64,000 nucleotides of DNA from VFJZ01 sp046598415 (GCA_046598415.1 JBKJIG010000044.1:3502-67501), one strand, 5' to 3'. Shown: positions 1 through 8,749, counted from the stretch's first letter. Notes: generated by a model not told the origin, from the sequence alone. Translations and numbers: made by a program.

Positions 1-664
1 GCAGCCAGGGCGCGATGGTGCCGAGCACGCCGTGCGGCGCGACCACCGGCGCGAGCTGCGCGGGGTCGATGCCGAATGCCTGGCAGATGCCCTCGTGCCA
101 GTCGCGGGCGCGGACGTCGACCAGCATCGAGCTGGAGGCGTTGGACGCGTCGACGCCGTACGCGCCGGACGCCGCGTGCGCAACGAACGAGCCGGGCAGG
201 AGGAACCGTGCGGTCCGCGCGAACACCTCGGGCTCGCGCTCCCGGATCCAGGCGATCTTCGCACCGACGTGGCCGCCGTCCAGATTGCAGCCGGTCGTCT
301 CGTAGAGGTGTTCGGGGTCGACGCGCTCGGCCAGGGCGTCGCACACCTCGTCGCCGCGCCGGTCCATCCAGATGATCGCATCGCGCAGCGGCTCGCCCGC
401 CTCGTCGACGCACACCAGGCCGTCCAGCTGCGCGGCGAACGACAGCGCCACGATGCGCGAGCGATCGACGCCGGCGGTCGCCTCGGCGATGGTGCGGCTG
501 AGGGCCGCCAGCCACGCGCGCGGATCCTGCTCGGCCCAGCCGGGCCGCGGGTAGAGCACGTCGTAGCCCTCGTAGGCGACGGCGAGCATCTCGCCCTGGA
601 TGTCGATCAGCTGCGCGCAGGTGCCCTGCGATCCGACGTCGATGCCGAGCACCAGGTCGCTCAT
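1..664 (-). CDS. FGGY-family carbohydrate kinase (partial, C-terminus beyond window)
   Basis: ATP-dependent sugar or polyol kinase of the FGGY (xylulokinase/glycerol kinase) family; only the first 221 residues of about 500 are in the window. The N-terminus carries the phosphate-binding motif GIDVGSQGT and the conserved stretch AIIWMDRRG typical of subdomain I. The ATG at 662-664 overlaps the TGA of the upstream GntR gene in an ATGA arrangement, so it is probably translationally coupled. As third gene after a dehydrogenase and a GntR regulator, it likely phosphorylates the ketose made by the dehydrogenase. The substrate cannot be told from this half. Confidence 0.9.
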   Translation of the reverse strand, partial: MSDLVLGIDVGSQGTCAQLIDIQGEMLAVAYEGYDVLYPRPGWAEQDPRAWLAALSRTIAEATAGVDRSRIVALSFAAQLDGLVCVDEAGEPLRDAIIWMDRRGDEVCDALAERVDPEHLYETTGCNLDGGHVGAKIAWIREREPEVFARTARFLLPGSFVAHAASGAYGVDASNASSSMLVDVRARDWHEGICQAFGIDPAQLAPVVAPHGVLGTIAPWL

Positions 665-1332
665 GCCGGCCCCCGGCGATAGACGGTGAAGTCGAACGCG
701 TCAGCTACGTGGTACTCCTGCGCGGCCGCCAGCGCGGCGTCGGCCTCGTCGTAGTCGACCTGCCGCAGCTCGAGCAGCGGCGCGCCCTCCGCGACCCCGA
801 GCGCGCCGGCCAGGAACGCGTCGGCGGTGACCGGCCGCAGCGTCGCGACGCCATGGTTGATGGCCGCGCCGAAGGCGGCATACAGCGACTCGCCGTCCAC
901 CGGGGTGCCGGGGCGGACGTAGTCGACCGAGTACACGACCGGGCGGCCGTCGGCGGTGCGGATGCGGCGGAGGACGAGCGCCTGCTCGATGCCGAGCGCC
1001 TCGGTCACCCAGGCGGGCGCGGGCTCCTCTGCCACCGTCCGCGCCAGCGTCCCCGGTTCCTGCCCGAACGACGCGATCACGTCGGTGACGCCGGCGTTGC
1101 GCTCGAGGTTGTTGCGCGGCAGCGGCCGGCCCGTGACGTACGTGCCGGAGCCGTGCACGCGCCGCACCAGGCCCTCGTCCTCGAGCGCGCGCAGGGCGTC
1201 GCGCAGCGTCGGGCGCGAGATGCCGAGCGTCCGCGCCAGATCGGGCTCCGACGGCAGTCGCTCGCCCGGCGCGCGGGTGCCGTCGACGATCGCGGTGCGC
1301 AGCTCGTCGACCACCTGGCCGACGGCCGTCAT
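661..1332 (-). CDS. GntR/HutC-family transcriptional regulator
   Basis: Effector-responsive DNA-binding repressor, 223 aa. An N-terminal winged helix-turn-helix (about residues 3-70, with LPSEPDLARTLGISR) is followed by a UTRA ligand-binding domain (about 85-215), the HutC subfamily layout. Its ATG overlaps the dehydrogenase TGA and its TGA overlaps the kinase ATG (both ATGA), so the three genes form one tight operon. The perfect palindrome at 2391-2405 in front of the operon is the obvious candidate operator, implying autoregulation; the effector is presumably the sugar/polyol or its phosphate (inference). Confidence 0.92.
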   Translation of the reverse strand: MTAVGQVVDELRTAIVDGTRAPGERLPSEPDLARTLGISRPTLRDALRALEDEGLVRRVHGSGTYVTGRPLPRNNLERNAGVTDVIASFGQEPGTLARTVAEEPAPAWVTEALGIEQALVLRRIRTADGRPVVYSVDYVRPGTPVDGESLYAAFGAAINHGVATLRPVTADAFLAGALGVAEGAPLLELRQVDYDEADAALAAAQEYHVADAFDFTVYRRGPA

Positions 1333-2378
1333 GGCTGGACGACGACCTTCAGCACCTCGCCCGCGCGGATCCGGTCGAAGGCCGCGGGCGCCTCGTCGAG
1401 CGAGATCACCTCGCTGACGACGCCGCGGATGCCGCCCTCGTCGCGGGCCAGCATGTCGAGCGCCTGCACCTGGTCGCGGTAGCGCGACGCGTACGAGCCG
1501 TGCACCTGCACCTCCTGATAGTGCAGGATGTTGGATGGGAAGCGCATGTGCGTCGTGCCCTTCGGCAGGCCGCCGAAGAACAGCACCCGGGCCCGCGGCG
1601 CGGCCATCTCCATCGCCTGCTCCTGCGCCTTGTCGGACGAGCACGCGACGATGACGACGTCGGCACCGAAGTCGTCGGTGGCCTTGCGCACGGCCGCGAT
1701 GCCGGCGTCGCCGGTAACGTCGAGGTAGTCCATCCGGTCGGCGCCGAGCACGCCGTCGGCGAGCGTCAGGCGGTTGGCGGCCGTCTCCAGCAGCAGCACC
1801 TGCGCGGCGCCCTGGGCGCGGGCCAGCGCGCAGTGGGCGATGCCGACCGGGCCGGCGCCGATCACCGCGACGGTCTGGTCGAGGCCGATGCCGATGTCCT
1901 TGTGGCCGCAGATGGCGTCGGACAGCGGATCGGTGAAGGTGGCGTGGGCGGGCGAGAGGCCTTCGGGGATCTTGAAGAGGCCCTTGCAGGCGACCTCGGG
2001 GATCGCGACGTATTCGGCGTAGGCACCCTGGAAGTCGAAGCCCATCAGCTGGTAGTGCAGGCAGATGTGCTCGTTGCCGCTGCGGCACAGGCGGCAGCGG
2101 CCGCAGTACAGGGTCGAGATGCAGTGCACCGCGTCGCCGACGGCGACGTGACGGGCGTCGTGGGCGTCGGGCCCGATCTCGATCACCTCGCCGGAGATCT
2201 CGTGGCCGAGCACCCAGGGCGCCTCGATGCGGCGGTCGCCGTTGAAGAACACCCGGACGTCCGTGCCGCAGATGCCGGTCGCCGTCACCCGCAGGAGCAC
2301 GCCGTCGCTGGGGCACACCGGGTCGGGGACGGTGCCGAGGGTCATCTTGCCGGGCCCTTGCCAGATCGCTGCGCGCAA
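1329..2378 (-). CDS. Zinc-dependent MDR alcohol/polyol dehydrogenase
   Basis: Medium-chain dehydrogenase/reductase, 349 aa, related to sorbitol and threonine dehydrogenases. Visible features: catalytic-zinc Cys in TGICGTD, GHE in VLGHEISGEV, structural-zinc cysteines in CGRCRLCRSGNEHIC, and a Rossmann motif VIGAGPVG. I chose the TTG start at 2376-2378 because GGAG lies a suitable distance upstream and the protein then begins MRAAIWQGPG, usual for the family; a longer reading would run through the operator. First gene of the dehydrogenase-GntR-kinase operon, so it probably oxidises a polyol to the ketose phosphorylated by the kinase. The exact polyol is unknown. Confidence 0.9.
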   Translation of the reverse strand: MRAAIWQGPGKMTLGTVPDPVCPSDGVLLRVTATGICGTDVRVFFNGDRRIEAPWVLGHEISGEVIEIGPDAHDARHVAVGDAVHCISTLYCGRCRLCRSGNEHICLHYQLMGFDFQGAYAEYVAIPEVACKGLFKIPEGLSPAHATFTDPLSDAICGHKDIGIGLDQTVAVIGAGPVGIAHCALARAQGAAQVLLLETAANRLTLADGVLGADRMDYLDVTGDAGIAAVRKATDDFGADVVIVACSSDKAQEQAMEMAAPRARVLFFGGLPKGTTHMRFPSNILHYQEVQVHGSYASRYRDQVQALDMLARDEGGIRGVVSEVISLDEAPAAFDRIRAGEVLKVVVQP

Positions 2379-2390
2379 CGCCTCAACTCC

Positions 2391-2405
2391 AGTTGTCGGA
2401 CAACT
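2391..2405. promoter_or_regulatory. Candidate GntR operator, perfect 15-bp palindrome
   Basis: AGTTGTCGGACAACT is a perfect inverted repeat centred on G2398, with a TTGTC-N-GACAA core typical of GntR-family operators. It sits 13 nt upstream of the TTG start of the dehydrogenase operon, which encodes a GntR regulator, and overlaps the putative -35 of the divergent TIM-barrel gene. It could control both transcripts. Confidence 0.7.
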
Positions 2406-2426
2406 TGCCGCCCGGGACATTACACT
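2398..2426 (+). promoter_or_regulatory. Putative leaderless promoter of the TIM-barrel gene
   Basis: CGGACA (2398-2403) and TACACT (2421-2426) are separated by 17 bp; TACACT lies 7 nt before the ATG at 2434, so the transcript would begin at or next to the start codon. The -35 overlaps the GntR palindrome. Confidence 0.5.
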
Positions 2427-2433
2427 CTCCGGC

Positions 2434-3096
2434 ATGTCCGAGTTCATCTTCATGCTCACGCGCAACGACGTCACGCTGTCGGATGCCCGCTCCATCTACG
2501 CCTCGATCGCCGGTACCGGCCTGCGGCACATCGGCTGCAAAGACGTCGGTCTGCCCCAGGACGAGCTCAAGGCCTTCATGGATGAGATCCGTGCGAACGG
2601 CCACACGTCCTACCTCGAGGTCGTCTCCGAGACCGAGGAGGCCACCCTCCGCTCGGCCGAGGTGGCCGCCGCGATCGGCCCCGACTACCTGATCGGCGGC
2701 ACCATCATCGAGCCGATCCAGCAGATCCTCGAGGGCACGTCGATCAAGTTCTTCCCGTACGTCGGCGAGATCGTCGGCCACCCGTGCCTGCTGCGCGGCT
2801 CGGTCGAGCGTATCTGCGACGACGCCCGCAAGGCCGAGGCGGCAGGCGTCGACGGCATCAACCTGCTCGCGTACCGGTACGACGGCGACGTGCCGGCGCT
2901 CGTCCGCGCCGTCTCGGAGGCGACCACGCTGCCGCTCATCTGCGCCGGCTCGGTCGACTCCGTGGCCCGCATCGAGGAGCTCCGCGACCTCGGCGTCTGG
3001 GCGTTCACGATCGGCACCGCCGCCCTCGACGGCGTGATCGTCGAGGGCGCGCCGCTCTCCGAGCAGCTCAGCGCCACGCTCGCCGCCGCCGGCTAG
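2434..3096 (+). CDS. TIM-barrel protein, ribulose-phosphate-binding-like, function unassigned
   Basis: 220-aa protein with a (beta/alpha)8-barrel rhythm; the C-terminal strands (LPLICAGSVDS, then DLGVWAFTIGTAALDG) resemble phosphate-binding loops of HisA/HisF-like and thiamine-phosphate-synthase-like barrels. I do not recognise a named family. It is divergent from the dehydrogenase-GntR-kinase operon and shares its operator region, so it may be an aldolase or isomerase acting on the same phosphorylated sugar (inference). Start ATG 2434 is supported by TACACT 7 nt upstream (leaderless). Confidence 0.75.
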   Translation: MSEFIFMLTRNDVTLSDARSIYASIAGTGLRHIGCKDVGLPQDELKAFMDEIRANGHTSYLEVVSETEEATLRSAEVAAAIGPDYLIGGTIIEPIQQILEGTSIKFFPYVGEIVGHPCLLRGSVERICDDARKAEAAGVDGINLLAYRYDGDVPALVRAVSEATTLPLICAGSVDSVARIEELRDLGVWAFTIGTAALDGVIVEGAPLSEQLSATLAAAG

Positions 3097-3104
3097 CCGG
3101 AGCG

Positions 3105-3131
3105 GGCGGGGGAGCCGTGAGCTCCCCCGCC
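3105..3131. terminator. Hairpin terminator between convergent genes
   Basis: An 11-bp GC stem, GGCGGGGGAGC (3105-3115) with its exact complement (3121-3131) and a 5-nt loop, lies between the converging gene ends at 3096 and 3140. There is no U-tract, as is common in high-GC actinobacteria. Confidence 0.6.
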
Positions 3132-3139
3132 GCACTGCG

Positions 3140-3622
3140 CTACGAGTGGTGGATGTGGAACGTGAACCGGAACGACGTCGCGTCGATGGCGTGCAGGTCC
3201 ATCGTGCCGGTGACGTCGCGGTACTTGCCAGTGCCGCCGGTGATGGCCAGCACGGAGTCGCCGGCGTCGAGGAACGGGCCCTGCACGACGATCTGGCCGC
3301 CCTTCAGCGAGTTCGTCCACGAGCACTCGAACGCCACGCCGACGACGGTGCGGACGCAGCTGCCCTGATCGGTGCCGACCAGCTTCGTGTTCGTCTTGTC
3401 GAACAGCTCGTTGCCGAAGGCCAGCGTGTCGCCGATCGAGTCTTTGGGCGGGGCGTTGTCGACCGTGGTGTCGGTCGTCGCGCGCTCGACGACCGTGATC
3501 TTCGAGGCCCGCCGGTCGTTGTCCCTGCCCTTGTGGCCGCCCGCGACGGCCACCGACCCGAGTGCGACGACCGCGGCTGCGCCGACCAGCAGGCCGGCGA
3601 CGAGATTGCGCTTGCTCCTCAC
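3140..3622 (-). CDS. Secreted allene-oxide-cyclase-barrel-like protein
   Basis: 160 aa with a clear signal peptide (MRSKRNL, then a hydrophobic Ala/Val/Leu core ending near AVAGG). The mature part has the dirigent/AOC-barrel pattern seen in small secreted actinobacterial proteins: FGNELFD, then VGVAFECSWTNSLKGGQI, then GPFLDAGDSVLAITGGTGKYRDVTG. Catalysis is not implied; such barrels often bind small hydrophobic ligands. The GTG start follows a G-rich Shine-Dalgarno in the leader; a TAGAGT -10 lies at 3654-3659 on this strand. Confidence 0.7.
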   Translation of the reverse strand: MRSKRNLVAGLLVGAAAVVALGSVAVAGGHKGRDNDRRASKITVVERATTDTTVDNAPPKDSIGDTLAFGNELFDKTNTKLVGTDQGSCVRTVVGVAFECSWTNSLKGGQIVVQGPFLDAGDSVLAITGGTGKYRDVTGTMDLHAIDATSFRFTFHIHHS

Positions 3623-3692
3623 GTTTCCCCCTCATGTCCGTGGTGCGGGGACGACTCTACTCTGATGCCGCGAATACGTCGAGAAACGCGAG

Positions 3693-4316
3693 TCAGCGGG
3701 CGATGATCACGTGCGTCACGCCGGGGCCATGCATGCCCAGGATGAGCTTCTTCTCGATATCGGCCGTTCGGCTCGGGCCGCTCTGGAACGCGGCCATCGA
3801 GCTGGCGGGCAGCCGCCGCAGCGCCTCGGACAGGCCGCCCACGAGGTTGGCTGAGTCGACCACGCAGACGTGGCGCGGCGCGATCAGCGCGGCGGCCCGG
3901 CCGGCCAGCGCCGTCGTCACGATCGAGCCGGTGGCAGCGACGGCGAGCGCGCAGCCCGTGACGGTCGCCTCGAGCGCGCCCAGTCGCTCGCGGTCGCCGA
4001 ACACCTCGGCGTAGGGCGCCGCGTCGATGCCCGTCGCGGCCAGCGCCTGGCGCACCGGCTCCAGGTACGGGCCGAGGTCGTCGGCCAGCGCCACGCGACG
4101 GTCGTCGCCGAGGGCCGCCACGACCGCGGCGGCGACCACGTCCGGCTCGCACCGCTCGCACGTTCCCTGCACGGCCTCGAGCTCGAACTGGAACCGCTGG
4201 TAGAGCTCGTCGCCGTCCCGCAGCTCGGTATGCACCGCCGGCAGGGTCGTCACGTCGGGCAGGGCCGGGCCGGGGTTCGCCGCCGCCAGGCGGGCGAGGA
4301 ACGCCTCGCGCTCCAT
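3693..4316 (-). CDS. lutC: LutC, LUD-domain subunit of lactate oxidation complex
   Basis: 207-aa LUD-domain protein, the third component of the LutABC iron-sulfur L-lactate oxidation system (lactate to pyruvate in the cytoplasm). Conserved elements include the mid-domain VTGCALAVAATGSIVTT and C-terminal GMHGPGVTHVIIAR. Its ATG overlaps the lutB TGA by one base (TGATG). Somewhat short compared with Bacillus LutC, within the family range. Assignment rests on the complete lutA-lutB-lutC order. Confidence 0.93.
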   Translation of the reverse strand: MEREAFLARLAAANPGPALPDVTTLPAVHTELRDGDELYQRFQFELEAVQGTCERCEPDVVAAAVVAALGDDRRVALADDLGPYLEPVRQALAATGIDAAPYAEVFGDRERLGALEATVTGCALAVAATGSIVTTALAGRAAALIAPRHVCVVDSANLVGGLSEALRRLPASSMAAFQSGPSRTADIEKKLILGMHGPGVTHVIIAR

Positions 4317-5692
4317 CAGCGGCGCCTCCAGGGCAGCAGCAGGTCGCGGCCGCGTGTCCACCGGCCGAGGAAGCCCGGTGCGCGGTGGAGCACACCGGAG
4401 CGCGCGACCAGCCGCAGCGGGCCGAGCCCGACCGGGCCGCTCAGACGGTAGAGGAACGGGCGCGACCAGGCGTACGACCAGGCGGTGTAGGCGGTGCGCT
4501 CCAGAACGCCCGGGATGCGCCGCTCGGCGCGATCGCGGCGCAGGTCGAGCAGCAGGTCGTGGATCGGGATCTCGACCGGGCAGATGTCGTCGCACGCTGC
4601 GCACAGGCTGGACGCGTGCGCGACCTCCATACCCTCCGCCTGCGGCTTGAAGAGCGGCGTCAGCACGGCGCCGATCGGCCCGCCGTAGACCCAGCCGTAG
4701 GCGTGGCCGCCGACCTGGCGGTAGACGGGGCAGACGTTCTGGCAGGCGCCGCAGCGGATGCAGTTCAGGATCTCCTGGTAGCCCGTCCCGAGGATCGAAG
4801 ACCGGCCGCCGTCGACGATCACGACGTGCATCTGCTCGGGCCCGTCGACCTCGCCCTCGCGCCGTGGCCCGTTGGCCAGGCTGAGGTAGGTCGAGATCGC
4901 CTGGCCCGTGCCGCTGGCGGCCAGCATCGGGATCAGCACGCCGAGGTCGTCGAGGCGCGGCAGGATCCGCTCGACGCCCACCAGGGCGACGTGCACCGGT
5001 GGCAGCGACGTGGCCAGCCGGCCGTTGCCCTCGTTGGTGACGAGCACGACGGTGCCGGTCTCGGCGACGGCGAAGTTGCAGCCGGTGATGCCGACGTCGG
5101 CCTTCAGGAAGCTCTCGCGCAGCTGGGCGCGGGCGAACGCGGTCAGCTCGGCCGCGGTGTCGTCCAGCTCGCGGCCGGCGAGCTTCGAGAACAGCTCGCG
5201 CACCTCGCCCTGCGTCTTGTGGATGATCGGCGCGATCACGTGGCTCGGCCGGTCGCCGTCGAGCTGCACGACGTACTCGCCGAGGTCGGTCTCGACCACC
5301 TCGATGCCGGCCGCCTCGAGCGCCGGGTTGAGCTCGATCTCCTCGCTCAGCATCGACTTCGACTTCACGGCCAGGCGGGCGCCGGCGTCGTTGCAGATGC
5401 CGACCACGATGCGGTTCGCCTCGGCGGCGTCGGCGGCGAAGTGCACCTGCGTGCCCGCAGCGGCACAGGCGTCGGCGAACTGGGCGACCAGCGCCGGCAG
5501 GTTCGCGACGGCATGCGAGCGGATGTCGCGGGAGAGGCGGCGCAGGGCCGGCCGGTCGTTGTGCTCGAAGCGGTGCCAGAGGTGCGCGACGGTGCCGTCG
5601 ACGGCGGCGGGGATCGCCTTGCGCTGGAACGGCTTGACGAGCTGTTCGGCCGCGCGCTCCTCGAACGTGGTGCCGCTCAGATGGTCGCTCAC
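4316..5692 (-). CDS. lutB: LutB, iron-sulfur LUD-domain lactate utilisation protein
   Basis: 458 aa. An N-terminal LUD domain (about residues 60-290, including AETGTVVLVTNEGNGR) is followed by two ferredoxin-type clusters, CIRCGACQNVCPVYR and CAACDDICPVEIP, and a C-terminal LutB-specific extension. The GTG start at 5690-5692 overlaps the lutA stop (GTGA). Works with LutA and LutC in flavin-independent oxidation of L-lactate. Confidence 0.95.
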   Translation of the reverse strand: MSDHLSGTTFEERAAEQLVKPFQRKAIPAAVDGTVAHLWHRFEHNDRPALRRLSRDIRSHAVANLPALVAQFADACAAAGTQVHFAADAAEANRIVVGICNDAGARLAVKSKSMLSEEIELNPALEAAGIEVVETDLGEYVVQLDGDRPSHVIAPIIHKTQGEVRELFSKLAGRELDDTAAELTAFARAQLRESFLKADVGITGCNFAVAETGTVVLVTNEGNGRLATSLPPVHVALVGVERILPRLDDLGVLIPMLAASGTGQAISTYLSLANGPRREGEVDGPEQMHVVIVDGGRSSILGTGYQEILNCIRCGACQNVCPVYRQVGGHAYGWVYGGPIGAVLTPLFKPQAEGMEVAHASSLCAACDDICPVEIPIHDLLLDLRRDRAERRIPGVLERTAYTAWSYAWSRPFLYRLSGPVGLGPLRLVARSGVLHRAPGFLGRWTRGRDLLLPWRRR

Positions 5693-6450
5693 GGCAGCGC
5701 CTCCGCGAGCAGCGACGCGAGGTGGATCGTGCGCACGGTGGAGCCGGTGCGCGACAGGCGCCCGCCCAGGTGCAGCAGGCAGCCGCCGTCGCCCGACACC
5801 AGCGCGTCGACCTCGGCCGTCGCGACGTCGGCGAGCTTGGAGTCGGCCATCGCCACGGACACGTCGGGGTAGCGCACCGAGAACGTGCCGCCGAAGCCGC
5901 AGCAGCGGTCGCTCGACGACAGGTCGACGAACTCCAGCCCCTCGACCGCCTGCAGCAGCTTGCGCGGCGCATCCTTGACCCGCAGCTCGCGCAGGGCGTG
6001 GCACGAGTCGTGGTACGCCACGCGCCCCTGCCAGGTGAAGGCTGGTAGCGGCCGCGCCGCTACCAGCTCCGACCACTCGACGACGCGGGCCGAGACGCCG
6101 CGGGCCAGCTCCTCGTCGCGGTCGCCGTGGAACAGCTCGCGCCAGTGCTTCTTCATCATCGCGCCGCACGAGCCCGAGGGCACGACCACCGGCCCGGTGG
6201 TGGCCGCCAGCGCCCGCACCGTGGGGCGGGCGACACGACGCGCGGCGGCGTCGAAGCCGGAGTTGAACCCCGGCTGCCCGCAGCAGGTCGTGCCCTTCGC
6301 GGTGCCGACGTCGCACCCGCAGGCCTCGAGGACCCGCGTCGCGTCGACCACCGTCTGCGGCGACATCAGATCGCCCAGGCAGGTCGGGAAAAGGATGACG
6401 GGGAGGCGCCCGGTGGGCGCCTCCCCGTCGTTGGTTCCGGTCTCGGCCAT
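5689..6450 (-). CDS. lutA: LutA, CCG-domain heterodisulfide-reductase-like lactate utilisation protein
   Basis: 253 aa with two cysteine-rich CCG domains: TTCCGQPGFNSG in the N-terminal half and DRCCGFGGTFSV in the C-terminal half, which ligate iron-sulfur clusters. The start lies 14 bp after the stop of the APC permease, so permease and lutABC are probably one transcript. Otherwise a typical LutA/YkgE. Confidence 0.95.
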   Translation of the reverse strand: MAETGTNDGEAPTGRLPVILFPTCLGDLMSPQTVVDATRVLEACGCDVGTAKGTTCCGQPGFNSGFDAAARRVARPTVRALAATTGPVVVPSGSCGAMMKKHWRELFHGDRDEELARGVSARVVEWSELVAARPLPAFTWQGRVAYHDSCHALRELRVKDAPRKLLQAVEGLEFVDLSSSDRCCGFGGTFSVRYPDVSVAMADSKLADVATAEVDALVSGDGGCLLHLGGRLSRTGSTVRTIHLASLLAEALP

Positions 6451-6464
6451 CTAGCCGCAGAGTA

Positions 6465-8060
6465 TTACGCTCCCTGGTTGATGAAGCGGCCGAGGATCTC
6501 GTACTTCTGCGGATTCGAGCTGCGCAGGTAGTACGCGTAGCTCAGCGCCGCGAGCGGCACGAGCACGCCGAGGATGCCGATCGGCGAGAACTGCAGCTCG
6601 TTCGACATGTACGCGACATCGATCCACGGGATCTCGAACACCGGGTTGACGTACCAGGCGCCGGCGGCGAGGAAGTACAGGTTCGAGTAGAGCAGCAGCA
6701 GGACGTACGCCTGGCCCAGGAAGCCGATCCACGGCGCCAGACCGGTCTTCCACCAGTGCATCTCCTGCGGATGCTCCTTGCGGAAGTAGAAGAACGTCGA
6801 GAGCGCCGTCAGCGCCTGGACGAGGACGATCCAGATCACGCCCTGCACGGCGAGCCACCCATACATCTCGAGCGGCAGCTTGTCGAGGAACCAGAAGGTC
6901 AGGATCAGCGTCGTGTTCAGCACCATGACGGAGAGGATCGCGACGTGCGGCGTCTTGTGCACCGGATGGGTGCGGCCGAGCGCGCGGGGCATGATGCCCT
7001 CGCGGCCGAGCGCGTACCAGTAGCGGATGCCGGCGTTCAGGAGCGCGGCGCCGCAGGCGAGCGCTCCCGTGACGATCAGCCAGTCCATCGCCGCGGCGGC
7101 GAAGTGGCCCACGTAGGCCTCCATCGGCCCGGTCACGATGTTCGCGAAGCCGGGTACGAAGGTGAAGCCATTCAGGGTCACCGACTCGGTGGCCGCACCG
7201 CCGGCGAAGGCCGTGTCGAGCGCGCCCTTGTGACCGTAGGCGGTCACGACGGCCCACATCATCACGGTGTAGAGCACGCCGACGCCGACGCACGAGAAGT
7301 AGACGGCGATCGGGATCGTCCGCTGTGGATCCTTCGACTCCTCGGCGTAGTTGGGAGCCGCTTCGAAGCCGACCCACGACCAGAACGCGAAGAAGACGCC
7401 GATGCCGGGGGCCACCCCTTCACCGAAGTTCCACGGCAGGATCGGCGAGACCTCGACGCCGGACGCGCCGCCCTGGAACAGCACGCCGAAGGTGAAGATC
7501 AGGATGATCAGCAGCTCACCGATGAGGGCGACGCCGAGGATCTTGGCCGAGATCTGCACGTCGAAGTAGCCGAGCGCGGCCACGACGACCACCGCGAACA
7601 GGGCGTACCACACCCAGGGCAGCGAGTCGAAGCCGGTGTGGACGAGCAGCGTGTTCTGCGTGAACGCCGAGAACCCGCCGATCAGCGAGGTGCCGAAGAT
7701 GGTGTACGCGACCATCAGCGAGAACCCGGACATGAGCCCGAGCGGCCGGCCGAGGCCGTGGCTGACGAACGTGTACATGCCGCCCGCGGCGCGGATCTTG
7801 AGGCACATCTGCACGTACGCGACCGAGAAGATCGTCAGGACGATGGTCGCGAACATGAATGCGCCCGGCCCGCCGTAGCCCGACCCGAGCGGGCCCACGT
7901 AGGGCGTGTTGAAGAGCGTCACCGCCAGCGGCGCCGAACCGGTCACGCACAGGAAGAGGACCGAAGTGAGACCGACAGCCGATGCCTTCAGCTGGTGGAC
8001 ATCCTCGCGGGTCGAGACGTCCACGTTGCTCACGGTGCCCTCGTGGTGCAGTTCGGTCAA
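6465..8060 (-). CDS. APC-superfamily amino acid permease
   Basis: 531-aa polytopic membrane protein, about 13 hydrophobic segments, amino acid-polyamine-organocation type (N-terminal GLTSVLFLCVTGSAPLAV; FFAFWSWVGFEAAPNYAEES as in TM6 of APC carriers). I prefer the TTG start at 8058-8060, which has GGGAGG five nt upstream; a GTG at 8031-8033 gives a 9-residue shorter protein and also has GAGGG before it. First gene of an operon with lutABC, an unusual partner since LutP/LldP permeases are the norm, so it may import an amino acid whose breakdown yields lactate (inference). Confidence 0.88.
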   Translation of the reverse strand: MTELHHEGTVSNVDVSTREDVHQLKASAVGLTSVLFLCVTGSAPLAVTLFNTPYVGPLGSGYGGPGAFMFATIVLTIFSVAYVQMCLKIRAAGGMYTFVSHGLGRPLGLMSGFSLMVAYTIFGTSLIGGFSAFTQNTLLVHTGFDSLPWVWYALFAVVVVAALGYFDVQISAKILGVALIGELLIILIFTFGVLFQGGASGVEVSPILPWNFGEGVAPGIGVFFAFWSWVGFEAAPNYAEESKDPQRTIPIAVYFSCVGVGVLYTVMMWAVVTAYGHKGALDTAFAGGAATESVTLNGFTFVPGFANIVTGPMEAYVGHFAAAAMDWLIVTGALACGAALLNAGIRYWYALGREGIMPRALGRTHPVHKTPHVAILSVMVLNTTLILTFWFLDKLPLEMYGWLAVQGVIWIVLVQALTALSTFFYFRKEHPQEMHWWKTGLAPWIGFLGQAYVLLLLYSNLYFLAAGAWYVNPVFEIPWIDVAYMSNELQFSPIGILGVLVPLAALSYAYYLRSSNPQKYEILGRFINQGA

Positions 8061-8180
8061 GTTGGCCTCCCAGCCTCGTTCCCCACGTGACTTGCTGCGC
8101 AATCTTGCACTGGCAGGGCCGCCGCTGCAAGGGATGGGGCTTGCGTTCGCCGCGTCACCCCGTTCCCCTACACTCGTGGC

Positions 8181-8747
8181 GTGGCCGACGACCTGGAACT
8201 GCTCCGCGCGGCGCTCGTCGCCGAGGCCGAGGGACAGGCGGTGCTGCTCGCGGGCGGGCGTGCTCCCGAGTCGTTCTCGCGTGCCGCCGCGGCGTACCGC
8301 GCCTCGTGGGAGGAGGCCCCGCCGACGGCGTACGGCCGGCTCGCGGGCGCCATCAAGGCCGCAATTCTGGCCGGCGACGGCGACGGCGACACGGCGCGTT
8401 ACGTGCTGACCGAGGTGCCGCCCGGTGCGGGATCGCCGGTGGCGGCCTACGCCGTGGCCGTGGCGCGGCTCGTGCTCGCCGAGGACGCCGCCGCGGCGGC
8501 CGCCGCCGCGGAGATGGCCGCCGGCGGCGAGGCGTTCGAGCGGACCGCAGCGGCGCTGACGGCGCTCGCGCGCCGCGATCGGCCGGCGTACACGGAGGCG
8601 CTGCAGGCGATCGTCGCCGACTTCGAGGGCCGCGACGCCCATCTGACCGGCGTCGCGATCGCCGATACCGCCGTGATGCTGGAGTCGCTGGCGGCGCCGC
8701 GCGACATGGCCGCCGGGCTCGTCTCGCCGGTGCTGCCGCCGGCCTGA
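8181..8747 (+). CDS. Hypothetical alanine-rich helical protein
   Basis: 188-aa soluble protein, alpha-helical and very Ala-rich, with no signal peptide or catalytic motif I recognise; the periodicity (EDAAAAAAAAEMAAGGE, then LTALARRDRPAYTEAL) could be TPR-like. The GTG at 8181 is chosen because TACACT ends 6 nt before it, the leaderless spacing seen throughout the window. It converges on the aminotransferase at 8750 with a 2-bp gap. Function unknown. Confidence 0.7.
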   Translation: MADDLELLRAALVAEAEGQAVLLAGGRAPESFSRAAAAYRASWEEAPPTAYGRLAGAIKAAILAGDGDGDTARYVLTEVPPGAGSPVAAYAVAVARLVLAEDAAAAAAAAEMAAGGEAFERTAAALTALARRDRPAYTEALQAIVADFEGRDAHLTGVAIADTAVMLESLAAPRDMAAGLVSPVLPPA

Positions 8748-8749
8748 GG

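Noticed and set aside
4385..5872. Plus-strand frame of nearly 500 codons opposite lutB
   Set aside because: Antisense to lutB, whose iron-sulfur motifs are conserved; no motif in the antisense product.
6756..8090. Plus-strand frame opposite the APC permease
   Set aside because: Antisense shadow rich in Arg, His and Glu; the permease is the real gene.
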